Shown: positions 11,906 to 25,755 of the stretch, in pieces | Numbering within the stretch: position 1 is the stretch's first letter | How the letters are laid out: the number at the start of each line of letters is the position of its first letter | Assembly (NCBI RefSeq): GCF_048771995.1 | Contig: NC_133043.1 | Coordinates: 6,565,001 to 6,629,000 of the forward strand | DNA length: 64,000 nt | Source: Taeniopygia guttata | Lineage: Eukaryota > Chordata > Aves > Passeriformes > Estrildidae | Direction of reading: 5' to 3' | Notes under the pieces: model-generated | Database searches by the model: none | Told to the model about the DNA's origin: nothing | The model's input: the letters and a program-made list of their open reading frames with translations, nothing else | Translations under genes and position numbers: made by a program

Positions 11906-14068
11906 GCTTCCATTTGGTCCTGAAGACAGAAATGTGCAACTGTGGACACCAACAGAGAGAGCAGTGTGTGCATTCCTGGCATGATTGCACCCCAAGGCAG
12001 ATTGGGGGTTCCCTTCCCTGGTAACCCCAGCACAGCTCCCCACACCTCCCCATCCCTGGCACTGATGGAGTCAAACGCAGCAGGATCCCTTCAGCTGCTT
12101 TCTGAGGGACTTCATGTGACCTCAGCTCCAGTGCCTGATAAGGATTATCTGCACCCTGGGCTTCCTCTGGGCCACTGGGGATCCTGCACAGCCCCATCAA
12201 AGGGTCCCCGAGCTGGGCTGCAAGTCTGGCTGCTCCCCTGCTGCTCCAGCAGTGCCAACAGCAGCACAAAAAGTCTGGGCCAGGCTGATATTAACTGTAA
12301 AAATCATTTTCAGACTGCGTAGACATAGGAAAGTCTTTGAAGGGAATAAATAACTAACCTCACTCGCAAAGGCACATATTTGACCATATTACCTCATCTC
12401 AGCTGCAAACTGTCCAGCTCACAGCTGGTCCCCCTGATTTCTTCCCCTTGCAGAACTGCATCCAGCTCCCCCCAAAGCTGGTTTAACAGCCTGTTTCACT
12501 GCTGATGTCCTTGTCTGTTTGCTCTCTATTTTAGAAGAAGAAAGCAAATTTGAAATTTTTTCTGTATCACTTCAACCACTTTGTTCCTTGCTGGAGACAC
12601 CTGGTTATAGCATTGCCATTTCATAACTGCTGTAGAGTAGGTTCTCTTTATAGCAGTCAGGACAGGATTTTTCTGCCTTCTTAGTCTGGTTTTCAGTCTG
12701 GTTAAGTGCCAATGACTACAGGAATTATTTTTATTTCCAGTGCTGCATGCAAGTCAGCTTAGAAGCTGGCCTGATTCAGTTTGCAGGCACTTGGCCCCCA
12801 TGTTTCACAAGGTTATGGGTAAGAATGGTATTCCAAGAGAGCTTCTGAAGGGAAAAAAACAAGGCAGCAAAGAGAGGGAATGGATTAAAGTATCTTTCAA
12901 CTCAGCAGTTAATGTCTGGTCTGGGGTTTTAAGTTTTCCACCAGTTCAGGAAATAACATCAGGAAGGTTCAAGGTAACGAGGATACAAGAGCCAACCTTC
13001 CCCATCTTTAGCCATAGAGTGACCCAAAATTTGCTGCTTTTATACACAGCAAGGAGCAAAGCCCTGTCCTGCCCTGTGCCCTGCAAGGTGCTGCAGGAAT
13101 CAGCCTCCTGAGCATCCTGGACACGGGACATGCATTGCTGGAACACAGAAGCAGCATTCCCCCTGAATCAGAAGGGGGAAGAAGGGCTGTTCTGGAAATG
13201 TTGAAGGATTTTGATAAGGACCTGGAAGCAGACACAGCCACCCTGGCATCACAGATGACAGAGGTAAAGCAGACTAGTGACTAATACCACATACAGCAAA
13301 CACAATCCAAAATAATTCAGGTCAAAAGTGCTGTGTTTTCCTCTTTCATTTATAAAGCAAGACAGGAAATGTATAAAAGCTGACAGGATCATTAGGGATT
13401 TTATAAATGCTGCTTCCTGTGGTAGGGAAAAAGGAAAGGAGAGAGGCATGGGGCCAAATTATGTGCTGGAGCAGACACATGCAGCTGATGCAAAGCAATG
13501 CTCTGCAAACTGGTGGACCTGCACCCAGAAGGATAAGGTGATCCAGGATCTGGTCTGCTGTGAAAATCAGGACAAAAGCTTAAAAAAAAAGCTTAAAGAT
13601 TGTCCCAGAGGGCAGGTGCTGAGGTGGTGCTCCCCACGGGAAGGCCCCAGCACCTGCACATTCGATGTGTCAGCAACTCTGGCTCCAACCTGAAACCCAG
13701 GACAGGAGGCCCCAGGATGGGAGGGGGAGCTGGTTTTGTTTTATTTTCTTCAAGGCTTTCTCTATGAAAACATAACCTCCTACCAACATCAGACCGATGT
13801 ACCGAGCTGACAAAGTCAAATAATGAATTTTGGCACTTTCCTTTGGTATCCACCACCCCTCTGCGAGTCGTGCTTGCAGAGAAGGGCTAGCAGGGAGGCA
13901 GGCTGGTGTTTGTCTTGGAAAGCTGCACACAAACCCAACGTGAAGCATCACTTGACACACTCCACTCTTCATTCTGCTTTCATCCCTGGCTGCAGGCAGG
14001 GAGCCCAGTGTGCTCATGGCTGCTCCAAAAGCCTCGTGCCTTTGGTACCCATATTCCTGCACGCTCAG

Positions 14069-14100
<32 letters not shown>
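14069..14100. repeat. A32 homopolymer
   Basis: Uninterrupted run of 32 A. I recognised no retro-copied gene upstream of it. Confidence 0.95.
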
Positions 14101-14103
<3 letters not shown>

Positions 14104-17100
14104 GAAAAGAAGTGGTGGCACATGGATTTGTTGAAGAGGAAAGAGAAGAGCAGAGGAACAAGGCTCAGCACAGGGCAGGGTAGCTTTAGCAGCATGCCAT
14201 GGGTTGGTAAAGTGGGCATGGCAGGGGAGCACTGGGCAGCCCCAGCCTCCCAGAGCTGGCAGGATGCAGCTCCTCATTTCCCCAGTGCAGGTCAGCAGTG
14301 CCCAGAGCAGGAGCTGCTGGGCATGCCAGCTGCCAAACCTCAGCCTCAGAGGGGATCCAGAGATGCTCACTGAGCACCAACACACCAGCAGCGTCTCCAG
14401 GGGCTTTAGGAGTTTTGGAGCAGAGTATCCCAGTCCTACAATCCCTCTGCAGGTGAATCCAAGAGCGATTACAGCACAGAGGGTGGGTGAGGGCTGTGTG
14501 AGTCAGGCTGAACCCTGGCTGGGAGCTGCAGGGATGTGCAGCATCCTCAGGGCTCTCTGCCCCCAGGTGGATCTGCCTGCCTGCTCCAACGTGATCCCCT
14601 CTCATCCAGCTGGGGATGAGATGATGCTGGAGGAACCACTGGCTGCGAGTCTGCCACAGCTCTGACACAAAAGCAGGTAAAAACCCACTGTGAGCAGCAC
14701 AGCCAAAGCTCTCCAAGTGTTTGTTTAGGTTGTTCAGGAGCCAAAGCAAATACATTTGCTCTGCAGGTTACAGAAGGCTGTTAAACCAGCCATGCAACCA
14801 ACTCCTCCAAGCCAAAAATTATCTTCTTCCTCTGCACTGGAGCCTCATACCTACAGTGATCCTGCTCAATTCTCCTGCTGCTCAAAGGATGCACATTATA
14901 AATAAATGAATGAATATGTCAAGCATATATGTCAAACTCCAGATTCAGCCCAAAACTGCCTTTTTTGTTTAATGGGTCTTTTTCTACTTGCAGTTCAGCT
15001 CAGTCTTGGCCAAAACAGGGGAGAACAGCAAGGATTCTCCTTTAAATATTTGAGACTGAAAAACAAGTGATATATCCCCACAGCAGAAGACAAGGGCACA
15101 ATTCTTGTCTGGGTTTTATGTAGGGTGCTGCCAAGCAAACACCTCCTGCTCACCACTGCATTTGCTCCTCCAAGGAGTTCCTTTGTGACCACATTCCCTG
15201 GAGGCTGGTGAGACAGGGCTGGCACCAGCTCGCTTGGAAGGAGGTGCAGGAGTGGTGCTGGGCTGGTTTCTGTAGGAAGGGAGGAGTCCCTGGCTGTGCC
15301 TTGCTCCTCTCTTTGCACAAAGAGCAGGGCAGCTGCAGGTGCCAGGCACCAAGGGCCCAGCAGTGCCCAAAAATGAGATGCCAGGGATGCTCACCAGGGG
15401 TGGCACAGGGCAGAGCACCTGCCTGAGGTGGCAAAGGCACTTCCCAAGCACCATCTGCCTTGATAAGAGGAGAGATCTGGAGCAATATTAATTACAGAGC
15501 GCCTATCCTGTGAGCTTTGTCTCATCTCCAGTGTACTTTGTGCTGATGAGCCACTCTTAACATGCAGCACCAACTCCATCAGGATTAAATTACTGCTTTC
15601 CTTGCCCAACCTGCCCTGGATGCTCTGCAAACACACTCAGCCTCCAGGAGGAAAACAACGCTGCTTCTCTAAAGCCATTTTCACAAAATACATGCAGCAG
15701 CTCTGAAAATCCCCACATCTCTCCAAAACACCCATTGCAGGAGTGTTGTTTGTGGCTGTTGCAATCCCTGCCTATCTCATCAGACCTTCTCTTCTGTCAG
15801 CAAACAAGTCCTGAACACCACTCAGCATCCCCACAGCCCTGCTGGCTGCCACACACCTCCTCCCACAGCCCTTGCACAACCACCAGGCAGCCTGGATTAC
15901 TCATGGCACACGCTTTGCTCAAGTTTCTCTGCTTGTCAGAAATCAAAAATAGGATTTTTTTGTATTTGTCAAGATGACAGCACCCAATGTTACACCAGGC
16001 AGGCTGAGGTTTGTCAGGGTTACAAAGCCTGCAGCCCTCAGGCCATAAACCAACCTTTTAGGGATGCAGGAAAAAACTTTCCCCTGAGTATTGGTTACTC
16101 CACACTCGCTGACAAAATATTCCTTTCCTCTTCCTCACCAATGTCCAGGCAGGCACTGGAGGAGCAGGGTGGCTGTGGGACTGTGCACTGCCTTTCTCAG
16201 AGGCTTGGGGGAGCCAACCATTTAAATAACAACAGAACAGAAAGCAAAACAAAAACAAGGAAAAAATATCCCACTTTTATTTATTTTTTGCCTTCACTGA
16301 CAGCATAAACACACTGCAACTGCTCCACAACAGCGCACTGCACCCAAATTATTTCAGCCAATTATTTGTGGTTGTTTATTTACTGAGATTATAGTCATGC
16401 CTCAAGACCTCATCTTTGTTGTCTAAAACTTTGTGGGCAAAATTTTCTGGAGGAAAAAAACGACTTCCAGTATTCCCCACCCAGCCCTGTGAGTTTTCCA
16501 GGGTCACACAGCTGGGCAGTGGCAGAGCAGGGACAGCACACCTCTGCCAGAGGCAGTCCTGGGGTGACCTGGCTGCACCCCCTCTCTGGTTCCAGCTGCA
16601 GAGGCATGAGTGGCCATGTGAAATCAGTGAAATTAGGCAGCTCAACCATGCATGGGATCTTGGCTCACATCCATTAAAAGAAAAAATTGAAAACAAAGTC
16701 AGTTTCACTGTGAATAAATCATTTGCTCTACAGATGTAGCAAAGAGTGTAAATAGGAAATAAAATTTTAAAAAAAATCCCAGAAAGAAACTCAGGAAGAG
16801 AAAAGAGTTCAAGAACACAGCAAAGGGCAGAACTACCTTCAGTAGCTGGACTTGCAGTCAGGAGGGATGGGGCAGATTAACAGAGCAACCTTCATTTCTT
16901 CAGCAGGTACAAAAGCCAAGCAGGAGCAACAGCCACCAAAACCACTGACTAGAGGCTAATCCTCAGCTAAAGCAGGCTGCAGGTCAGGAGAACATCCCTG
17001 TGAGCCCTGCAGGAAGGGCAGGGGCTGGATGGAGCAGGAGAAGCTTTCCAAGCCCATGGGAGCTCCCAAGGGCTGAGCACAGCCCAGCCTTGGTGGCCCA

Positions 17101-17965
17101 ACCAGGTCCAGCAATTTACAGAAAAACAACTTTGACACAGGCTGCAGAGCAAGGAGGGAGATTTCACACCTGGTAGGACACACTGTAAAGAGGAGCCTGG
17201 GCAGAGGGAATACAGTTTGCAAAAGCCTTGCTTCGCCCAGTCACTGATGGTGCAGAATTGGAGTATTTGAGACAAGTGAAAGCAGGAATTTCTTCATGTA
17301 TAGTGAGTGGGAAGAATATCATATATTCCATCTGAAGGGGTAGCAAAGCAAAGATAGCCAAGAACAGTTTTCCAAATGGAGAGCCAGATAAAATAATATA
17401 TTAGACCCCAGCAACTGCTGGACTCACAAGGCAAATAAATGCCATGGGACACCAGCTCTGCAAACATGCTGTGTCCACAAGACAAGGGATTCAGATGCAG
17501 CAAAGACTCTGGAAACAAAGAGTGAACATTTTTCTGAAACATCTTGGTGATGTAGAGAGTGGAATTTAACAGTGTGTTACATGACTCAAAAGCTCTGCTG
17601 AATTTCTCCAAGGGCTGCCCTAGATTCAGCCAGTTTTGTGATATATTGCTTTAGAGGACTCACAACTGCCTTCCCAAAATAAGATCTCTGAAGATACACC
17701 AGCACTGTGACTATTCTGAGATCAAGAGCAAGTTATTAATACATAGCAGAAATGTGTGAATTGAAGGGGCAGCATGAGCTGCCCACAAATAAACAAAACT
17801 ATAATATTCTATTTTGGGGCACAAGTGTGAGTGGACTGAAGTGCTGGAGGGGCCCTGTCAGAGCTTTGGACACAGCCCAGTTCAGTGCCACAAGTCAGAG
17901 CAAAGACAACCAACAGTTTCTATTTGGGGCACAGAGACTGAAAGTTTGGTCTAAAATCCCCCAGA

Positions 17966-18019
17966 CAATGTCCCAGAGAAATTTGAAGAAGAATTTCTCC
18001 CCCAGAGAAATTTGAAGAA
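17966..18019. repeat. short direct repeat
   Basis: CCCAGAGAAATTTGAAGAA occurs twice about 31 bases apart, a small local duplication. Confidence 0.85.
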
Positions 18020-18688
18020 CTGCAGAGTGAGCTGCTGTGATTTCCTACTCACTCCATTGGCACAGGGTTCAGATTTTGGTCAAAGTGCCTTGAAGTGGCA
18101 CTGAAGCAAACTTTAACTTTGGGGGCAAAGAAAGTCACTGGAATTTGTTTCTCAAAATGTGTTTGTTTCTCACAGAATTTGTCCCAGCAGGTTAAAGTTT
18201 TCTCAATATTTGCCTGCCCAGCAGATGAAGTTATGATTCTTTTCTCTTGTGCAAAGTCATGAAATAAAAGTGACAACAGGTTGCACTCTGAGCAAGAAAA
18301 CACATTAGATATCTGCCCTATGAGGCTTAAATACACATTTTGTGCATCTCTCATTGCATTTGTTCAACCCTTGAACAACTAAAGAGCCTTGAGACTTTAT
18401 TCTTTTCTAAGAAAGCAATGGGATTTGTGTAAAATGGGTAGTGCCTGGAGATATTCCCTTTGGCTTGTTGAGTTTGTTGTGGGTCTTGGGACCCCATAAA
18501 GGGAGAGCAGACTCCCTTCTGCCAAAAAAGTTAATAACCAGCACAGAAAGCAGAGCTGCTGCTGACAGACATTGTTTCCATAACCTGTAGACAGAGAGGG
18601 CAGAGGGGAAGGGGGAGATCAATAGGCCTGGAGTGTGTGTGGAAGCCAGCGTGTCTCTGATCAGGTTTCCTCCAGGGACTGGATCTCC

Positions 18689-18706
18689 TTTTTTTTTTTT
18701 TTTTTT
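18689..18706. repeat. T18 homopolymer
   Basis: Uninterrupted run of 18 T. Confidence 0.95.
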
Positions 18707-19474
18707 GACTTAACAGAAAAAATATATTCCAGCCCTGAAGAGTGAGTTTGGACATAGATCTTCAGCCATAACAGAAGTTTTTAAAAAAATTGAAAAAAAA
18801 TGAAGAAAAACAATTTAAAAGTAAAAGAAAATAAAAAATATAAAAGCATACTCTTCTCCCATTTACAGTGGTGTGAAACCAAGAGATTGGTTTACAGTGC
18901 TGTGACTGGAAGCACAGATTATCTTATCATTTTACATGTTTTCATCCAGATTAATGAAGCTTTCATGCTCAGAGCATTTTGGTCAACACTTAACAGTAAC
19001 ATCCCATGTTTAAGTGTTTGTAAAAGCATTTGTAAAATGATGAGTAGGATTGTTATTTCTACAGCCAAGATTCCAAAGAAAATGAGTCATCTGCAGCAGC
19101 ACTGCCTGTTTATTTGTCCCTTCCTCTCATTACTCCTACCCTGGAACTCTTGAACCTCACAGCACTTTTCAGTCCTGTTTGATAAAGGAATAAGCATCAG
19201 GAGGATATTCAGACTCCACTAACTCTGTAGTTTTCAGACACCTCAAATAGCATTTAAGTCTCCCCAACCCTCCCTGCATCTCAGAGAGCTCCCAGCTGCA
19301 CTGCTCCAGCTCTGAGCACGTTTCCATACCTACATATGAGTACCAGAGAAAACCTAGAAACCATCAGCTCTGCTTTCTGCCATGGTTTGTTCACTTAAAT
19401 GCTTCTCCTGCCTCTGAGCAGGTGCACAGAGATGCCAGAGCACGTGCTTTTCTGGTGTAGCATCTTCAGCTCAT

Positions 19475-19545
19475 TGATAGAGACACAGGTTGGAAAAGAC
19501 CCTTAAGGGCATCAAGTCCAACCTTAAATCTGAAACAATGAGACC
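19475..19545 (-). mobile_element. CR1 LINE 3' remnant
   Basis: A short match to the reversed CR1 terminus: GACACAGGTTGGAAAAGACC, CCTTAAGGGCATCAAGTCC. The similarity fades quickly to the right, so it is a small truncated copy. Confidence 0.72.
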
Positions 19546-22500
19546 TTCTCCTTCCACGAAGAACAGATCTGCCATACCCAGGTGGAAGATGAGCTCTCAA
19601 CTCATGAGGAACCACATCCAGGGCTGGAAAAAGCCCTTATCACATGAAGTTACACCAAACACCCCGTTAGCAGCCCCTGCTTACCACTTTCACCCTCTCC
19701 TCAAAGGCAAGGTATTAAAACTCCTTGCTTGTGCCTTTTCCTGAATTTTGCCATGGACTTTGGGCTCCACATCAGTGAGCACCACTTGCTGCACTGGGAG
19801 CTGCTGGACAGAAAGTGTGTGTCAGGTTCTGGGCGCTGCAGAGGGCTTTTCCTCCCCAGTGTCACTCAAACACTGCACACACACATGCCAGCCCCTCAGA
19901 GCTGACATTTCACATCCCAAAGCCATTTATCACTCAGCATCCTGGTTTAAAATCCCCAAGTCACAAGGCAAACAACATTTTTCTGTGCTTTTGTAGGTTT
20001 CTGACTGCCTTTCTCCTCCCTATTCAGCTGCTTCAATGAGCCCCCCCAGCGATCCCAATCTCCTCAGTGCCACCATTGTGCACCCACAATACCTTTGGGG
20101 CTGCCCCATCCAAGCATGTCCATACCAGTTTCCCCATCAATTCCCCCACAATTTAGCAGTGCCATCTGATTCACAGCTTTTTTTATGTTCCCCTGATAGC
20201 AGAGACCCCAGGGAGCTCCTCTGGCTGCCTTAGCATTTTAAACAGCTTTACCCCGAACTGGTCAGCTGAAAAGCACTTATTTCTACAGAAAGGGAGATGA
20301 CATCAGCTGATGTGGGATAACCATGACAACCTCCCCAGACCAGCAGGGCCAATGCTATTTGAATAAGAAAGTTTCACTCTCTACAACTTCCTAGGCAGGA
20401 CCTCCGGTTTGAATTGGCAGAGTGAGCACATGTCACTTCTGCACACACATGTGCTCCCCCCAGCATTTTTATGAACCAAACACTCCTGAGATGAGGAGAA
20501 GATAGTGGTGAAAGGAAATCTTTCCAAAGTGGCATTTTGCATTTCTACCTGCTACAGAGCTGATGTGCAAATAAAGAGGATATTAGCCCCAAAACCTTTT
20601 TTCAGTTTGTTTTCTAGCAGACTTGCACCAGCATCAAACAACCAACCATTTTTCCTAAGAAATGCACTTTGGGATTTGCTACATGACAGGACTTCAGGAG
20701 TCAGGCTCCTCATCTTTAATCATCTGCTAGGAAAGCAGAGAACTGAATGTATTTCAAAGTTTGGGTTTGAATCCAAAACCAAATCTGTCTTCTAAATTAC
20801 ATCTTCCTATAGAGAGGGGTCCATACCTGATTGGTGTTTTCCTGCTCAGGTGGGGTGTAATATCTTTTAAATAGGCTGATGTGCAGAGTCTAGAGGCAAC
20901 GTGCTGGATCTGGAGAGGTTAATTCTCCTCTGCTGCAGTTTTGAAGCATGGTTGCATTTTGGAAAGGCCCACGCTTACTTTCTACACAATTGCTTTCCAG
21001 CATATAAACTGTTTATCAAAATAAATAAGTGTAGGAGGATTAGCTTTCTGGATCCAGAATCTCTTACTCCCCACTTCTTCATAATAGTGTATTTATAGAA
21101 CACATGTCTCCCATTTTGGGGCAATTTAAATTTTGCCTAGTCCATAAATGCTCCATTAAAACAGCTGCTCACAATCTGTTAGCATAAATATTTTCCATCA
21201 CTTTCTGATGCTTGTGAAGGGAGGCCAAGGGCAGAGCCATGGATGCAAACAGCCCAGCATGTCAGAGGTGCTCAGTACTTCCATTCACATAAATACCTCA
21301 GGGCTTGAGCCTGCCAGCCGTGGCTCCCTTCCAGGCCCTGGGAGCAGCTCATTTGCACCCTTGGGACCCTCCTGATGGAGAAACCTCTGAGAGATGAGGG
21401 CAAAGGGAACCCAGGTGTGCTTGCAGGAGCCCTCTGGAGCATCTCTGTGCAGCAGGACTTCACTGGATACGTGCAGACATTTCAGTCCTGCATTGACACA
21501 TCCAAAAGGGAGCAGTTCCTGCATCACCCCATGTCCCTGCTCCACACCTCTCTTCCTGCAGCTCATTGGGTCAGAAAACTAATTAGGCTGAAATAGAAGA
21601 TATTTTTCCCCCTCTTTCTCGCCTCTGCTTCATGTGTTTCTTGCAAGTTTGGAAAAAAAATGAGCGGAGCCTCATCCCAAATATGAAGGATGCAGCCCAG
21701 ATTGTGCAGCTCCAACCCCGATATACACTCCCAGCCCAGCATCAGCAGATTGGATATAACTCACAGACAAAATGAACCTCTCAACACCTACAACAACGTC
21801 CTAATTTGAGACCAGCAGGCCCCAAGGGGTCTAGCTGGGAACAGGGAAGTCTCCTCCTCCTAACACGTTCCTGCCAGTGTGGAACAAAGGCTTGTTCACT
21901 GGCCCAAAAGATCTGTTTGACTTGGAAAAATTAATCATGCCCAGAAAACCAGTCTCCTTGAGATCAGGAGGCTCAATTCCACATTTCATTAAACCCCTGC
22001 CCTCCTGGAATGACTGCAACGAAGGCAGCAGGGTCACATCTGATTCATAGTGAGACTGGGAATGAAACCTGAACCGTGGGCTCAGATCATTAATCCTGTT
22101 ATCTGCTGCCTCCCTGCATCAACCCAGAGAGGAGGAAGCCTCTTTATCGCAGCTCTATGCCTCATGATGAAATAATTCAACTGGATTAAATCAGCTCTTT
22201 GGGTGCATCAATCACACCATTGTCCCTGCAGCAGGAAGTTTCCTCCTTAGCCTTTAGCCACCTCTGCCCTGACCCATATTCCAAGGACTTCCCTGCACAT
22301 TTTGCTCACGTCTGTATTTTGCATTTACCTACACAAGCAGGCACATCCCACGTGAGCAAGAGCAATAAAAAAAAAGCTAATAAACAATAAAGTTATAGCT
22401 CTTAAAGTCATGCAAGATCTAATAGATACAGACAGAGCTACCTGGTGAGATTTTAATTAGATTGTCATTAGAAGTAACTTGGAACTTGCTGAGGTTTCCT

Positions 22501-25500
22501 CCAAGCAGGGTGTTGAACAAAGCATTTTGGCATTTTGAAACTACCACTAAGCACCTGCCTGAGTGGAAATCTCACTCAGGAACCCACATCTTCCAAAAAA
22601 AAGCTGACTCCCAGTAAGATTTATGCTGTCCCAATGCTGAATCTGTCTCTAAGGCAGCACTGGAGCAAGACACCAGTCAGATACACTGTCCATGTGATTT
22701 CCCAGCTGGAACCTGTGGGTAGGAACTGGGAAGCTCAGGGACCAGAACAGCTAAACGTGACAACAACAACTGTAGTTCTTTGCTAAAAATCAATAGTTAA
22801 CACTGGGGTCTCCAAAGGAAAAGCTTTTTATCTTAAACCTCTTTCTTGCCATAGACATGACAGCAAAATCCACATCCCACTTCATGGCTCAGTTGCTGTG
22901 CTTTGAGAGATCAAAAATTAGACAACATACGAGCAATTTTTTCCCTCAACTTTTAACCTGTGGGGCTTCTGCAAGGCCCACAGGGTGAGTCTGGGGGTGG
23001 CAGTGGGGTCTGCTTGTTCAGCAGTGCTGTTAGAGGTAGGGGGAAAGCATGGGGGCAGCATTTGGGAACTTTGCACCCAAAAGCATTTGTGTTGTCCAAG
23101 CAGGAAACGTGGCATTTCTCCCAAAATCAGTCCAGAACCATCAAGGTGCCCTCCTGCTCCTCACTAGCCCCTCTCTGAAGTCACACCGTGGACTCAGTTG
23201 TTCCTCTTTAGCAGAGATGTGGGGCAAAGGGGCTCTGGGGGAAGGAAGCAGAGTGATCAGAAAGGATCAGCTGCTGGGCTCCGTGGGATTTGGAATCTGT
23301 ACATGAACTTCACAGTAACAAAATAGGCTTTCCAGAGCATTATTTACACTCCTGATGCAGAGATAAACCACCACTTCCTTGCATTACCCTCTTTCAAGGG
23401 AGAGCAGTGAGAAACATGACAAAAAAGCATTCCCATTTAAATTCATGCTCTTTTTCCCCCCTCTCCCTCTCCCAAGCACACATTTGCTTTGAGCCTCAGG
23501 TTAACAAAAACCACAAAGCCCCACTTAGCCAAAACCACAACATTTTCCTTGATTTGGGGTCAAAACTGACAAGTTCTGCCTGTTTTCCTCTTGCAACCAT
23601 CAGACTTCTCAGGTTCACTCTCAGAGCACCTCGGTAACACTGAAAAGTTCACAGACCTGGCACAAGTTTGGGATTTATTATTAAACCTGCCAGATTTCAG
23701 GCTTGATTTATGACTCTTTCACAGGCCCCCGTTATCGAGTAGAGACAGGCCCTGCAGTGCCTGCAGTGAGGGGTTCTCAGAGCTGCAAACCAAAGCCAAA
23801 AGGGACCACTTGGAGCTGCTCTGCCCCACGGAGAAATGCAGAGCAGCCACCACCTACCAGGACCAGGGGTGCAGCTTTTAGCAATACTTCTGTATTTGCT
23901 GTTTCTGCAGCTTTCTGTGGTTTCTAGGGGCTCCTACAGACACTGTGGGGTGAAGGACAGGTAGGGACACCTCACCATGGCCTTGGTTCTCTCATGGTTT
24001 GATGCTGAATGCTTCAGGAGCCACCCAGGGAGGTGAAGCTGTTCCTCTCACCAGACTGTGAGTTACAGAATTTCGGCTTTCTCCACAACCACAGCAGTGC
24101 TTTCCCCTCTCTGCTTCACCTCTCAGAAGGATGACAGCAGTTTTACACTCAGCAATAAGGCTCATTTCCAGCTCCACCCAGGACACCCCCAACGTCCAGG
24201 GACCAGGCAAGGATTCCTGCCGAATTCCATGAGCACTGCTGCTTTTGGGTACCTCCCTCCTGGATCCAAAAGTCACAGCTTCAAGCACTTGATTGAGGAA
24301 GTAGGGAAGGGTTGTGCACACACAGCCCCATCCTTGTAGACCTGTATGCAGAAAAATAGATAAATTTTTAAACAGCACCCAAAAAACCCACTCAGTATTT
24401 CTGCCACTACGACCCACAACAGAAACAAAACTTGGGACCAACTGTCATTGTCCCAGGAGATAAATCTACATTTATGTGAGCTTCCAGAGGTCTTGGAGAG
24501 ATTACAGAAAGTGTGGAGAGGAAATAGTAAAAAGCACACACAGGAAACCCTGACGCGGTGTCGCTAAGCCATATGGTCAACATAAAACATTCAATACTTT
24601 TGTTTGGATTTGCAACGTGACATTTATATTATTTTTATACATTTTTATGTGCGTGTATATATACACATAAGATAAATATAATTTATTTATTTTACATTTT
24701 AAACTCCGAGGATGTCAAAGGCAATCTGCAGAGATGAAGGGTGATTTACTGCCAAGGTTTCAGGAGCAGTCCCAGGGGTTAGCTCACAGTTATAACAACA
24801 CATTTTATCTCTGCACAAGCAGGAAGGGGGGGCACAGCGAGACAGAGGGGCGGAAGCAAGAGCTGGCAGTGAATCAGATGATGCATATTAGGGAGATAAT
24901 AAGGAGAGATTACAGGGCTGGCAACAGCTCTGTGCTGTGCCCTGGCTTTGGGAAGCTCAGGTTCCCCCGCCAGGATTACAGCTCCGAGTGCCTCGGGTAG
25001 TTTAGTCTAAAAGCAATCCCGCCAGGAAAAGCTGCTGTGGCCAAGGCTCCTCATGCTCTCCCCCCTTTCAGTTTCGGTGAAACTCATCTCCAGGAGAGCA
25101 TCAGCCACTCAAACACTTCAGTCTTTGCCCTCCACAACTTCCGAGGGCTCTGAGTGCTGCACATCCAGCTCTCCAAGTGGGTGGCAAGCCCAGCTGCCAA
25201 GTTCTTGTCTTGAATAGCATCATTCCAGCACCAGGGTTTTTCTCTTTTTTTTTTTTTATTTTTTTAAGGCAAACAGCTGCATGGCAGACATGCAGAAGGG
25301 CTCAGCAGGAGCCATCACCATCAGGTAGCTGTGCTGCCTCTAAAATGTAAAATATTCACCTAGGATGGGGTCTTGGCCACCCCACACCCTTGTTTAAAGG
25401 ACCTGGAGGTCCAGTGAAGACTGCTTCCACTTCAAAGTGGGTGGCACTAAGAAATTCTTAATTTAACAGTGTTGCTTAATAGAAAAGGAAAAGTATGACC

Positions 25501-25598
25501 CATTCAAAAATTTTTTAATGTTTCCCTGTTCATGTGAAGACAAGCCGAAGTTTCATGAATTACTCAGGTGAGCTCCAAATGTCGCATTTCATTTCTTT
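19546..25598. other. intergenic, candidate conserved segment only
   Basis: No gene or named repeat. The stretch 24.55-25.02 kb has a different texture (several CpGs, an AT-rich core with the palindrome GTGTATATATACAC at 24653-24666) and is discussed as a candidate regulatory element. Confidence 0.5.
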
Positions 25599-25755
25599 CA
25601 CAGAAGGGTTTAAGATGGAAGGAACCTTAAAAATCAGAGTTCCATCCCCCAGCCATGGACAGGGACACCTTCCACTAGACTGGTTTGCTCCAAGCCCTGC
25701 CCAAGCTGGCCTGGAACACTTCCACAGATATGGCATTGAGAGTTCTTTGTACAGC
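25599..25755 (-). mobile_element. CR1 LINE 3' fragment (short, diverged)
   Basis: Contains AGATGGAAGGAACCTTAAA, CCATGGACAGGGACACC, TTCCACTAGACTGG and GGCCTGGAACACTTCCA. These are diverged versions of the CR1 3' end read in reverse. About 155 bases survive. Confidence 0.82.

Larger units (their letters stand above)
11906..19470. other. intergenic, only simple repeats recognised
   Basis: Apart from the A32 and T18 runs and the short direct repeat near 18.0 kb, I can name nothing here. Open frames up to 189 codons on either strand have no family resemblance. Confidence 0.55.

Noticed and set aside
13110..13260. Possible exon around 13.1-13.25 kb with modest coding look
   Set aside because: Splice-like AG/GT dinucleotides are present, but no reading frame gives a recognisable peptide.
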